This document shows, in pieces, positions 11,841-20,727 of a stretch of DNA of 64,000 bases. Position 1 is the first letter of the stretch. The number at the start of each line of letters is the position of its first letter. A program made the translations under genes and the position numbers. The notes under the pieces were generated by a model. The model was not told the origin of the DNA. It ran no database searches and saw only the letters and a program-made list of their open reading frames with translations. The DNA comes from CAVUEG01 sp963740525 (GTDB taxonomy: Bacteria > Actinomycetota > Actinomycetes > Propionibacteriales > Nocardioidaceae), in assembly GCA_963740525.1 (NCBI GenBank), contig CAVUEG010000006.1, forward strand, positions 992,001 to 1,056,000, read 5' to 3'.

Positions 11841-12458
11841 TCAGCCGTAGGTGTCGCGCGGGCCGCGACCGTCGCGGGTCGCGAACCGCCCGCGGCGCCA
11901 GCCGGGACCGGTCGGCCCCTGCACGTCGATCACTTTCACCGTGTCGGGCCCGAGCTCCTCGTTGAGCCGGCGCACCACCGTCGGCGCGAGAAGCTTCAGC
12001 TGGGTGGCCCAGGCGGTGGAGTCGGTGCGGACGACGAGCTTGCCGTCGCCGAACGACTCCGGGGTGCAGTGCTGCGCCACCTCGGTGCCGACGATCTGGT
12101 CCCACCGCCCGAACACACCGTGGACGCGGACGTCGGTCGCCCAGCCGTGCTCGGCGACGAGCCGGCCGATCGTGTTGTCGAGCAGCTGCGGGTCGCGCTC
12201 GTCGGGGTGAGCACCGGACACCTCGGGCCGGGTGGCGCGGCGGAACCTGCCGGTGCGCGACTTGCCGCGCTTCGGCAGCGCCCGCGCGCCGTTGGCCAGG
12301 GACCGAGCCACCGACCGGGCCAGCTCGAGACCACCGTCGTCATGCGGAGGTGGCGGGTCATGGGCGGGCAGCGGCTCCTCCTCGCGAGCACCCGCGTCGA
12401 CACCAGTCGCGCCGGTGGCCGCGTCGATCGGGTCCGTGGGATCGGGTTCACTCGGCAC
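11841..12458 (-). CDS. dciA: DciA (DUF721) replicative helicase operator
   Basis: A 205-residue protein with a DUF721 domain in its C-terminal half (about 95-185; conserved FGRWDQIVGTEVAQHCTPESF and LVVRTDSTAWATQLKLLAP). DUF721/DciA is the widespread bacterial helicase-loading partner of DnaB. The GTG at 12456-12458 is preferred as start because it has a GGGAGGG ribosome binding site seven bases upstream and overlaps the end of recF by 11 bases; the frame also extends 12 codons further upstream. The first 50 residues are low complexity. It belongs to the dnaN-gnd-recF-dciA block, and dnaB lies about 48 kb away. Confidence 0.88.
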   Translation of the reverse strand: MPSEPDPTDPIDAATGATGVDAGAREEEPLPAHDPPPPHDDGGLELARSVARSLANGARALPKRGKSRTGRFRRATRPEVSGAHPDERDPQLLDNTIGRLVAEHGWATDVRVHGVFGRWDQIVGTEVAQHCTPESFGDGKLVVRTDSTAWATQLKLLAPTVVRRLNEELGPDTVKVIDVQGPTGPGWRRGRFATRDGRGPRDTYG

Positions 12459-13614
12459 GCTCGACCCTCCCGTCTGCCACGTCGTACCTGGCACCGGCCA
12501 GCGCCGGCGGCACGTCGGCCGGGACGGCCGCGGTGACCAGGACCTGCTCCGCCCCGCGCACCAGCTCGGCGAGCTGCGCGCGTCGTTCGGTGTCGAGCTC
12601 GGCGAAGACGTCGTCCAGGATCAGGATCGGGTCGTCCCCGTCGGAACGCAACAGGTCGTACGACGCGAGCCGGAGCGCAAGGGCGTACGACCAGGACTCG
12701 CCGTGCGAGGCATAGCCCTTGACCGGCAGCGGGCCCAGGCTGAGAACCAGCTCGTCGCGGTGGGGGCCGACCAGCGAGATGCCCCGGTCGAGCTCGTCGG
12801 AGCGCCGCGCCTCCACGGCGGCGAGCAGCGCCTCGGCCAACACGGTCCGGTCGGGTGCCCCGTTGGCGTCGAGGATGCTCGGGTCGAGCTCCGGCAGCTC
12901 GAACGACGGCTTGTAGGCCATCGTCGCGTCGTCGCGGGTCGCCCCTCGGGCAACCGCTTCGTACGCCTTGCCGACCAGGGGTCGCAGGCTCTCGACCAGC
13001 GCCAGCCGGGCGGCGAGGAGCTCGGCGCCGGTGCGGGCGAGGTGCGCGTCCCAGACCCCGAGGGTGGAGAGCGCGGAGTCCGCGCTGCCGCCACCCCGGC
13101 GGGCAGCACCGGCGGTCTTGAGCAGCGAGTTGCGCTGCTTGAGCACCCGGTCGTAGTCGGCGCGGACCCCGGCGAACCGCGGCGCCCGGAGGACCAGGAG
13201 GTCGTCGAGGAAGTGCCGACGGTCGGACGGGTCGCCCTTGACCAGCGCCAGGTCGTCAGGGGAGAAGATCACGCTGCGCATCAGGCCGAGGAGCTCGCGG
13301 GCCCTCGGCAGCGGTGACTTGTTCACCCGCGCCCTGTTGGACCGACCGGGGTTGATCTCGATCTCCAGCAGGGCCTGGCGTTCGTCGCGGACGACCGCGG
13401 CCCGCACCACCGCCTGCTCCGCACCGAAGCGCACCAGCGGCGCGTCACCTGCGACGCGGTGAGAGGTGAGCCGCGAGAGGTAGTCGACCGCCTCGACGAG
13501 GTTCGTCTTGCCCTGCCCGTTGCGGCCGATGAAGGCGGTCACTCCCGGGTCGAGGGAGACCTCGACGTCGGCGTACGAGCGGAAGTCGTGCAGGGTGAGG
13601 TGGGCGACGTACAA
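12448..13614 (-). CDS. recF: DNA replication and repair protein RecF
   Basis: A 388-residue SMC-like ABC ATPase that loads RecA at single-strand gaps. The Walker A motif is GRNGQGKTN at about residues 30-38. The ABC signature region is near SLVGPHRDEL, and the Walker B region appears as DDPILILDDVFAELD near the C-terminus. The length matches the family. It is in the dnaA-dnaN-gnd-recF-dciA order typical of Actinobacteria, 12 bases after gnd and overlapping dciA by 11 bases. Confidence 0.96.
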   Translation of the reverse strand: MYVAHLTLHDFRSYADVEVSLDPGVTAFIGRNGQGKTNLVEAVDYLSRLTSHRVAGDAPLVRFGAEQAVVRAAVVRDERQALLEIEINPGRSNRARVNKSPLPRARELLGLMRSVIFSPDDLALVKGDPSDRRHFLDDLLVLRAPRFAGVRADYDRVLKQRNSLLKTAGAARRGGGSADSALSTLGVWDAHLARTGAELLAARLALVESLRPLVGKAYEAVARGATRDDATMAYKPSFELPELDPSILDANGAPDRTVLAEALLAAVEARRSDELDRGISLVGPHRDELVLSLGPLPVKGYASHGESWSYALALRLASYDLLRSDGDDPILILDDVFAELDTERRAQLAELVRGAEQVLVTAAVPADVPPALAGARYDVADGRVERAE

Positions 13615-13626
13615 GGGAGTCCGGCG

Positions 13627-14541
<915 letters not shown>

Positions 14542-14607
14542 TGCCTGCGCCTCCCAGGTCCTGTGTGTGCTTGCCGGTCCGCTCCAGTGTGCCGGGTGGT
14601 CCCGAAC

Positions 14608-15774
14608 CTACGAGAGCAGGCGGCGCGGCATCAACAGGTAGCGGAACGAGGTGTCCGCCTCGTCGTCGAGCGACCGACTGCCCGCCATCACGACGGGCTT
14701 GCTGGCCTGGGTGAACGCGAGCTCGACCACCGGCTCCTCGATGGCGGTGAGCCCGTCGAGGAGGAACTGCGGGTTGAAGCCGGTGGTGATGTCCGAGCCC
14801 TTGACCGAGGCCTCGATGGCCTCCGAGGCTTGGGCCTCCTCGCCGCTGCTCGCGTCGAGCGTCAGCTGGCCCTCGGTGAAGACCATCTGGACGGCCGTGT
14901 TGCGCTCGGCCACCAGGGCGACCCGCTTCACGGACTCGACCAGCGCGGCCTTGTCGACCCGCGCGATCGTGAGCTGCTCGGAGGGGAACAGCGACCGGAC
15001 CTTGGGGAACTCGCCGTCCAGCAGCCGGGTCGTCGTACGACGGATGCCGCCGCCGGCGGACCCCTCGAAGCCGATGATCCCCTCACCTGCCCCGGAGCCG
15101 GCGAGCGCGATCGAGATCGTGCTGCCCCCGGTCAGGGAGCGGGCGGTGTCGGCGAGCACCTTGGCCGGCACGAGCGCCGCCGCGGAGACGTCTGGGGTGC
15201 CCGGGTCCCACTGCAGGTCGCGCAGCGAGAGGCGGAAGCGGTCGGTGGCGAGCAGCGAGATGGAGGTGCCCTCGATCTCGATCCGGACGCCGGTGAGCAC
15301 CGGCAGCATGTCGTCACGCCCGGCTGCGGTGACCGCCTGGGTCACGGCGGCCGCGAACAGCTCGGAGTTGACCGAGCCGCTGACGGCAGGCATGTCGGGC
15401 AGGGTCGGGTACTCATCGACCGGCATCGTCTGCAGGCTGAACCGGGCCGACCCGCATGTGAGCGAGACCTTGGAACCCTCGAGCTCCATGTTGACCGGCT
15501 TGTTGGGCAGGCTGCGGCAGATGTCGGCCAGCAGGCGGCCCGAGACCAGGGCGCGACCCTCGCCGGAGACATTGGCGTTCAAGGTGGCCCGCGCCGAGGT
15601 CTCGTAGTCGAAGGTCGACAGGGTCAGGCCTTCACCGGACCCCGAGGAGTCGTTGAGAGTGCCGGCCTCGATGAGCAGGCCGGCGAGCACCGGGACGCTG
15701 GGCCGCACCGGGAGACTGCGCGCAGCCCACGCGACGGCATCGGCGAGGACGTCGCGCTCGACTGAGAACTTCAC
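14608..15774 (-). CDS. dnaN: DNA polymerase III sliding clamp, beta subunit
   Basis: A 388-residue protein made of three repeated clamp domains, as expected for the ring-shaped dimer that tethers polymerase III. The start is GTG at 15772-15774 (VKFSVERDVLADAV), the usual N-terminus of the family, with an AGGAGG box about ten bases upstream; the open frame extends further but that extension is not conserved. The C-terminus ends YLLMPRRLLS, close to the common MPMRL ending. It lies downstream of the putative oriC. Confidence 0.97.
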   Translation of the reverse strand: MKFSVERDVLADAVAWAARSLPVRPSVPVLAGLLIEAGTLNDSSGSGEGLTLSTFDYETSARATLNANVSGEGRALVSGRLLADICRSLPNKPVNMELEGSKVSLTCGSARFSLQTMPVDEYPTLPDMPAVSGSVNSELFAAAVTQAVTAAGRDDMLPVLTGVRIEIEGTSISLLATDRFRLSLRDLQWDPGTPDVSAAALVPAKVLADTARSLTGGSTISIALAGSGAGEGIIGFEGSAGGGIRRTTTRLLDGEFPKVRSLFPSEQLTIARVDKAALVESVKRVALVAERNTAVQMVFTEGQLTLDASSGEEAQASEAIEASVKGSDITTGFNPQFLLDGLTAIEEPVVELAFTQASKPVVMAGSRSLDDEADTSFRYLLMPRRLLS

Positions 15775-16136
15775 TGCTGGGTGCCTCCTGCTCGAATGTG
15801 CTGCGGGGCTGCATCCTGCCATGCCGCTGCGACAGCCGGGAGTGGGATCGTCAACCTCGAGAAGCCGAATGACAGGTTGCGGGCCGGTTGTCCCCAGGCA
15901 GGTCCGCCCCAAGAGTTGTCGGAGATGTGATTCATGGATGGACTCTTCGTAGTCATAGGGTCCGTGGATACTGTGGATAACCCTCGTTTCCGCAGGTCAG
16001 AGGCGAAATGGCCGTCCCGCGTGGCTGTGGACGACGACGTCGAAGCTGGGGACCGGTGTGGACGGGCGACGGGAAGCCGGCCGTCGTACTCTCGCCGTCC
16101 ACAGGGGACCTGGTCATCGAGGCGTTCGGTCCACAG
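15775..16136. other. Putative origin of replication (oriC), dnaA-dnaN gap
   Basis: The gap holds a cluster of DnaA-box-like 9-mers: TTGTCCCCA (15888-15896), and on the opposite strand GTATCCACG (15963-15971), perfect TTATCCACA (15972-15980), TCGTCCACA (16026-16034) and CCGTCCACA (16057-16065). On the plus strand again are CCGTCCACA (16095-16103) and CGGTCCACA (16127-16135). A stretch of roughly half G+C at about 15910-15980, low for this genome, abuts the perfect box and could be the unwinding element. In Streptomyces and mycobacteria oriC lies in this same gap, which supports the call. The dnaN promoter must also be here. Confidence 0.8.
15985..16003 (+). repeat. 19-bp element, copy in oriC region
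   Basis: CGTTTCCGCAGGTCAGAGG occurs here five bases after the perfect DnaA box. The identical 19 bases recur upstream of dnaB at 59516-59534, and a 15/19 version lies upstream of dnaA at 17843-17861. All three copies are on the plus strand and in non-coding DNA beside replication genes. Confidence 0.7.
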
Positions 16137-16160
16137 GTTGCTCCCCAGCAGGGGAGCAAC
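16137..16160 (-). terminator. Hairpin downstream of dnaA
   Basis: GTTGCTCCCC and GGGGAGCAAC form a perfect ten-base-pair stem around the four-base loop AGCA. It sits 39 bases past the dnaA stop codon and so probably ends the dnaA transcript before the origin. A T-tract is missing, which is common in high-GC Actinobacteria. Confidence 0.65.
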
Positions 16161-16198
16161 GATGTTCCGTCCGCGCCGGGGGGCCGCAGTCGTGCGGT

Positions 16199-17656
16199 TC
16201 ACGAGCGGCGGGCCTGCTGCTTGATCCGGTTGGTGAGCTCGCTGACCTGGTTGTAGACGTTGCGGCGCTCGGCGAGGTGCTTGCGGATCTGCCGTTCGGC
16301 GTGCATGACCGTGGTGTGGTCCCGGCCGCCGAACTGCTGGCCGATCTTGGGCAGGGAGAGGTCGGTGAGCTCGCGGCACAGGTACATCGCGATCTGACGG
16401 GCGCTGGTCAGTGCGCGGGTGCGGCTCTGACCGCACAGGTCGTCGATCGACAGGCCGAAGTACGACGCGGTCTGGGCGATGATCAGTGCGGCGGTGACCT
16501 CCGGCTCGCCACCCTCGGGAATCAGGTCCTTGAGCACGATCTCGGCCAGGGTGAGGTCGACCGGCTGCCGGTTGAGGTTGGCGAACGCCGTCACCCGGAT
16601 CAGCGCACCCTCGAGCTCGCGGATGTTGGTCTGGATCTTGCTGGCGATGAACTCGAGCACCTCCGGCGGCGCGGTCAGCCGCTCGATGGCCGCCTTCTTG
16701 CGCAGGATCGCGATCCTGGTCTCGAGGTCGGGGGGCTGGACGTCGGTGATCAGGCCCCACTCGAACCGGTTGCGCAGCCGGTCCTCGAGCGCCTCGAGGC
16801 GCTTGGGCGGGCGGTCGGAGCTGATCACGATCTGCTTGTTGGCGTTGTGCAGGGTGTTGAACGTGTGGAAGAACTCTTCCTGGGTCTGGATCTTGCCTTC
16901 CAGGAACTGGATGTCGTCGATCAGGAGCACGTCGACGTCGCGGTAGCGGCGCTGGAAGGTGGCTGCCCGGTCGTCACGGATCGCGTTGATGAACTCGTTG
17001 GTGAACTCTTCACTCGAGACGTAGCGAACCCGTGCGCTGCTGTACATCGTGCGGACGTAGTGCCCGATGGCGTGCAACAGGTGGGTCTTGCCGAGGCCTG
17101 AGTCCCCGTAGATCAGCAGCGGGTTGTACGCCTTGCCCGGTGCCTCGGCCACGGCGATCGCCGCGGCGTGCGCGAAGCGGTTCGACGAGCCGATCACGAA
17201 GGTCTCGAAGGTGTACTTCGGGTTCAGCCGGGTCTCGAGCACGTTGTGCGTGGGGCGGGGGGCGTCGCTGACCGGGCTGGGGTGGAAAGCGTCCGAAGCG
17301 AGAGACCTATTTGTCGACAAGTCGGTTTGTTGATGTGTTGACTCATCTTCTCTGTGAGTGGGGGCCGTGCGCTGCGGGGCGGGGTGGTCACGCTCCAGCT
17401 CGGGGTCCACGGTCACCGCGATCCGGATCTGCTGGCCGAGGGACTCGGTGAGCGAGTCCTCCAGGCGGGTCCGCAGCCGGCCCTCGATCTGGCTGCGGGT
17501 GAAGTCGTTGGGGACCGCGATGATCGCGGTGCTCTGGTGCAGCGCCAGCGGCCGGCTGGCCTCGAGCCAGGCCCGTTGGTTGGAGGGGAGATCTGCGATC
17601 AGTCGGTCCCACAGGACCGCGAGTCCGTCGGTGCCGTTCTCGTCCGAGTTGTCCAC
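16199..17656 (-). CDS. dnaA: Chromosomal replication initiator protein DnaA
   Basis: A 485-residue AAA+ initiator. Domain I is near the N-terminus (LAVLWDRLIADLPSNQRAWL), followed by a short polar domain II. Domain III has Walker A GDSGLGKTH and Walker B LLIDDIQF, and domain IV ends with the DnaA-box-binding signature GGRDHTTVMHAERQI. I chose GTG at 17654-17656 because domain I begins at once and a GGGAG ribosome binding site lies nine bases upstream. An ATG at 17708-17710 would add 18 residues and is the alternative. Transcribed toward dnaN across oriC. DnaA boxes upstream fit autoregulation. Confidence 0.97.
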   Translation of the reverse strand: MDNSDENGTDGLAVLWDRLIADLPSNQRAWLEASRPLALHQSTAIIAVPNDFTRSQIEGRLRTRLEDSLTESLGQQIRIAVTVDPELERDHPAPQRTAPTHREDESTHQQTDLSTNRSLASDAFHPSPVSDAPRPTHNVLETRLNPKYTFETFVIGSSNRFAHAAAIAVAEAPGKAYNPLLIYGDSGLGKTHLLHAIGHYVRTMYSSARVRYVSSEEFTNEFINAIRDDRAATFQRRYRDVDVLLIDDIQFLEGKIQTQEEFFHTFNTLHNANKQIVISSDRPPKRLEALEDRLRNRFEWGLITDVQPPDLETRIAILRKKAAIERLTAPPEVLEFIASKIQTNIRELEGALIRVTAFANLNRQPVDLTLAEIVLKDLIPEGGEPEVTAALIIAQTASYFGLSIDDLCGQSRTRALTSARQIAMYLCRELTDLSLPKIGQQFGGRDHTTVMHAERQIRKHLAERRNVYNQVSELTNRIKQQARRS

Positions 17657-18411
17657 GTGCTCTGGCTCCCACGGGTCACTGCCGACCGCCCGATCGGGAC
17701 GTCTCAGCATGGTTGTCGTCACTGGTGTGGACGCGGAGAGAGGGCCGTAGCACTCCACACCTTTGTCCACAGGTTGTGCACTCAGTCCCCCATCTGTTAG
17801 AGGGGACTCCCGAGACCGACGGCCGAACCCAGCTGCTGACATCGTTCGTGCAGGTCAGACGCGGTTTTCCGGGGTCAAATCCCACGCTTTGCGGGCTTTG
17901 GGAACCAGGGGTTCGGAGTCGTGGGGAAACTCGGCTCGCTTGACGCTAACAACCCGGCAGCCTGTGGATCAAGCGGTTGTCCACAGGGAGGGCTGCTCGG
18001 TGCAACAATTCTTTACCCGCTCGCCCGGGGCTTGGTGCCGCGTGTCGGCGGCCGGGGGCCGGGGGACTCTGTCAGGCTGGGCGTTTCGGGACGGACCGAG
18101 GTGGGTGGGCGCCGCTGCGCTCCGCCCGGTTTGACCCTGCGTTCGAGCACCGCGTACCGTTGGGCGGTCGGACCGGTGTCGACCGGTGCCGCATGTCCAC
18201 GGTGGAAGTAGTTGCTTCGTCAACTTGCGTCTGCGTGGGCGGGCGGTGCCAGCCGAACCCAGCTGTCAGCGATGACTCGCAGGCAGCCAGATGACAACCA
18301 CAGCCGAAACAGGGCTGAGTCGATGCTGACGATGGCCCGACCGGGTGATTGAGCCTGGTCGAGCCGGTCCTGTGCCCTAATCATTGATCCCCGACATCGG
18401 AGAGCAAGCTC
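17657..18411. promoter_or_regulatory. dnaA-rpmH divergent intergenic region with DnaA boxes
   Basis: This 755-bp gap carries no convincing gene. It contains two perfect DnaA boxes TTGTCCACA (17763-17771 and 17977-17985) and near matches (opposite-strand TGATCCACA at 17963-17971; TTGTCCACG at 17649-17657, over the dnaA start). It must hold the divergent promoters of dnaA and rpmH. Clustered DnaA boxes suggest autoregulated dnaA transcription or an auxiliary DnaA-binding region. A diverged copy of the 19-bp replication element is at 17843-17861. Confidence 0.7.
17843..17861 (+). repeat. 19-bp element, diverged copy upstream of dnaA
   Basis: CGTTCGTGCAGGTCAGACG matches the element at 15985-16003 and 59516-59534 at 15 of 19 positions, including an uninterrupted GCAGGTCAGA. 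It lies 187 bases upstream of the chosen dnaA start. Confidence 0.45.
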
Positions 18412-18549
18412 GTGAGTAAGCGTACGTTCCAGCCGAACAACCGCCGTCGCCACAAGACGCACGGTTTCCGCCTGCGGATGCGCACCCGCGCCGGCCGCTC
18501 CATCCTCTCGGCACGCCGCCGCAAGGGTCGCAACCGACTCGCTGCCTGA
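18412..18549 (+). CDS. rpmH: 50S ribosomal protein L34
   Basis: GTG at 18412-18414 starts a 45-codon gene encoding SKRTFQPNNRRRHKTHGF and then MRTRAGRSILSARRRKGRN, a textbook L34, highly basic and of normal length. An AGAGCAAG stretch upstream is a weak ribosome binding site. It marks the start of the plus-strand rpmH-rnpA-yidD-yidC-jag-rsmG run, divergent from dnaA. Confidence 0.97.
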   Translation: MSKRTFQPNNRRRHKTHGFRLRMRTRAGRSILSARRRKGRNRLAA

Positions 18550-18565
18550 TCCGGGCTGATCGCTG

Positions 18566-18925
18566 GTGCTGCCCCGAACCCACCGACTCAGGTCGGGACC
18601 CACGTTCGGCCGGGCAGTCCGGCACGGTCACCGGTGCGGATCGTCGACGCTTGTCGTCCACCTGTGGACGGGCACGCAGTCGGTCGACTCCGGGGAGGCG
18701 CGCGTCGGCTTCATCGTCAGCAAGGCGGTTGGCTCGGCAGTGACCCGAAATCTTGTGAAACGCAGACTGAGGCACCTGGCCCGGGAGCGACTCTCGTCGC
18801 TGCCGGGCTCTGCTGTGCTCGTGGTCAGGGCACTTCCGGCCTCCGCCGACGCCGGCTTCGAGGAACTCGCCGCCGATCTGGACCGTTGTCTGGGCAGCGT
18901 CCTCGGGAAGGCAGGAGCCGCGTGA
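18566..18925 (+). CDS. rnpA: Ribonuclease P protein component
   Basis: A 119-residue basic protein that binds the RNase P RNA and helps process the 5' ends of tRNA precursors. The start is GTG at 18566 (VLPRTHRLRSG), 16 bases after rpmH. The family signature TRNLVKRRLRHL is at about residues 65-76. The RNA component is not in this window. The stop overlaps the GTG of yidD by three bases. Confidence 0.95.
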   Translation: MLPRTHRLRSGPTFGRAVRHGHRCGSSTLVVHLWTGTQSVDSGEARVGFIVSKAVGSAVTRNLVKRRLRHLARERLSSLPGSAVLVVRALPASADAGFEELAADLDRCLGSVLGKAGAA

Positions 18926-19170
18926 AGTACCTGCTGATCGGGTTCCTGCGCCTCTACCGGGCGCTCATCAGTCCGCTGTACGGGCAGGTCTGTCGCTACC
19001 ATCCCAGCTGTTCGGCGTACGCCCTCGAGGCAGTCACCCGGCACGGCAGCATCCGGGGCAGCTGGCTCGCCGTACGCCGGCTCGCTCGCTGCCACCCCTG
19101 GTCCGCCGGCGGTTACGACCCAGTTCCCGACCATGCGCCGTCCCACTCCGCGCACCCCCACTCGGCCTAG
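18922..19170 (+). CDS. yidD: Membrane protein insertion efficiency factor YidD
   Basis: An 82-residue protein with the YidD core (ALISPLYGQVCRYHPSCSAY and later YALEAVTRHG and RLARCHPWSAGGYDPVP), including the conserved cysteines in CRYHPSC and RCHPW. GTG at 18922 overlaps the rnpA stop as GTGA, so it is translationally coupled. A longer upstream extension in this frame lies inside rnpA and is a shadow. YidD assists YidC-dependent membrane insertion, and yidC follows eight bases later. Confidence 0.94.
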   Translation: MKYLLIGFLRLYRALISPLYGQVCRYHPSCSAYALEAVTRHGSIRGSWLAVRRLARCHPWSAGGYDPVPDHAPSHSAHPHSA

Positions 19171-19178
19171 GAGCACGC

Positions 19179-20180
19179 GTGTTAGACCTGCTTGGCGCCA
19201 TTGGTGGCTTCATCATGTCGCCGCTCTACTGGATCATCTCGATCATCCTGACCACGTTCCACCGCGCCTGGAGCCTGGTCCTCGACCCGGGTTCGGGTGC
19301 GGCGTGGGCGCTCTCGATCGTGGGCCTGACCCTGATCATCCGGGCCGCGCTGATCCCGCTGTTCGTCAAGCAGATCAAGTCGAGCCGGAACATGCAGATG
19401 CTGCAACCCCGGGTCAAGGAGCTGCAGAAGAAGTACAGCCACGACCGGGAGCGTCTGGCCCAGGAGACGATGGCGCTCTACAAGGAGACGGGCACCAACC
19501 CCTTCGCCTCCTGCCTGCCCATCCTGCTGCAGATGCCGATCTTCCTCGCCCTGTTCCGGCTGCTGAACGCGGCGGCACACGAGGAGGCCAAGGGCGTCCT
19601 GACCGCCGAGCAGGCCCGCCAGTTCGGTGGTGCGAAGCTCTTCGGGGCGCACATCGCTGACACGTTCACGGGCGCCACCTCGACGAACGTGTACGTGCTG
19701 GCAGCGGTGCTCGTGGTGGCCATGACCGCCACCACCTTCCTGACCCAGCGCCAGCTAATGAGCAAGAACATGCCGGCCGACGCGATGTCGGGTCCCTACG
19801 CCCAGCAGCAGAAGATGCTGCTCTACGTGTTGCCGCTGGTCTTCGCCGTGGGCGGCATCGCCTTCCCCATCGGGGTCCTCATGTACTGGACCACCTCGAA
19901 CCTGTGGACCATGGGGCAGCAGTTCTACGTGATCCGGAACAACCCCGCCCCGGGGACGCCGGCGGCCAAGGCCAAGGAGCAGCGCGACGCGCACAAGGCC
20001 GCCCGCAAGGGCCTCACTCCCGCCCCCGAGACCACCGTGGTCGAGGTCGTCGAGGAGGAGCGCCCGCAGGTGCGCCAGCAGCCGAAGCGCCAGACCCGCA
20101 GCCAGCGCAAGGGCCGCGCGCCAGGCGGCGGCACCCCACCCAAACCTGCAGGAGACGCCGCGGATGGCGCGGATTCCTGA
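19179..20180 (+). CDS. yidC: Membrane protein insertase YidC
   Basis: A 333-residue insertase of the Oxa1/YidC/Alb3 family. The start is GTG at 19179 with an AGGAG box eight bases upstream. The conserved core begins after a first helix near 10-30 and includes a membrane segment with the hydrophilic-groove Arg (LTLIIRAALIPLFVKQIKSS), a cytoplasmic coiled loop, and then three to four helices ending near residue 245. The last 75 residues are a basic, disordered tail (RQQPKRQTRSQRKGRAPGG) likely to contact the ribosome. It lacks the large periplasmic domain of Gram-negative YidC. Confidence 0.96.
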   Translation: MLDLLGAIGGFIMSPLYWIISIILTTFHRAWSLVLDPGSGAAWALSIVGLTLIIRAALIPLFVKQIKSSRNMQMLQPRVKELQKKYSHDRERLAQETMALYKETGTNPFASCLPILLQMPIFLALFRLLNAAAHEEAKGVLTAEQARQFGGAKLFGAHIADTFTGATSTNVYVLAAVLVVAMTATTFLTQRQLMSKNMPADAMSGPYAQQQKMLLYVLPLVFAVGGIAFPIGVLMYWTTSNLWTMGQQFYVIRNNPAPGTPAAKAKEQRDAHKAARKGLTPAPETTVVEVVEEERPQVRQQPKRQTRSQRKGRAPGGGTPPKPAGDAADGADS

Positions 20181-20204
20181 GACCGGTACGACTGAGGAGT
20201 GAAT

Positions 20205-20720
20205 GTGACGAATGAATCTGGCGACGTGACGGTCGACGAGGGGACGCGTCCCCCGCGGATCGAGCGACTGGAGAACGAAGGTGACATCGCCGCGGACTAC
20301 CTCGAGGAGCTTCTCGACATCGCGGACCTCGATGGCGACCTGGACATGGACGTCGAGGGCGATCGCGCGGCGGTCTCCGTCGTCGGCGCCGACCTGAAGA
20401 TGCTGGTGGGGCGCGACGGCGAGGTGCTTGAGGCGCTTCAGGAGCTGACCCGCCTCGCGGTGTTCCGGGAGACCGGCGAGCGGTCGCGTCTGATGCTCGA
20501 TGTCAGCGGCTACCGCGCCCAGAAGCGCGAGGAGCTCGTGGCGCTTGCCAGCGAGGTGATCGCGCGGGTGAAGGAGAGTGGCGAGTCGGAGTCCCTGGAT
20601 GCGATGTCGCCGTTCGAGCGCAAGGTGGTGCACGACGCGGTGGCCGACGCCGGCCTGCAGTCCGAGTCGGAGGGCGAGGAGCCGCGGCGGTTCGTCGTGG
20701 TGCTACCCGCCGGCCAGTGA
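20205..20720 (+). CDS. KH-R3H RNA-binding protein (Jag/KhpB family)
   Basis: A 171-residue protein lacking the Jag-N domain but with a KH domain (about 50-120; LKMLVGRDGEVLEALQELTR) and an R3H domain (about 120-165; MSPFERKVVHDAVAD). In other bacteria KhpB/Jag proteins bind RNA and influence cell elongation. I chose GTG at 20205 because a GAGGAG box ends five bases upstream; the frame can also be read from GTG 20199, within that box. It lies between yidC and rsmG in the conserved order. Confidence 0.88.
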   Translation: MTNESGDVTVDEGTRPPRIERLENEGDIAADYLEELLDIADLDGDLDMDVEGDRAAVSVVGADLKMLVGRDGEVLEALQELTRLAVFRETGERSRLMLDVSGYRAQKREELVALASEVIARVKESGESESLDAMSPFERKVVHDAVADAGLQSESEGEEPRRFVVVLPAGQ

Positions 20721-20727
20721 GTCCGCG

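Noticed and set aside
11569..11850. Short frames in the gyrB upstream gap
   Set aside because: No ribosome binding site or family pattern; likely chance frames in high-GC DNA.
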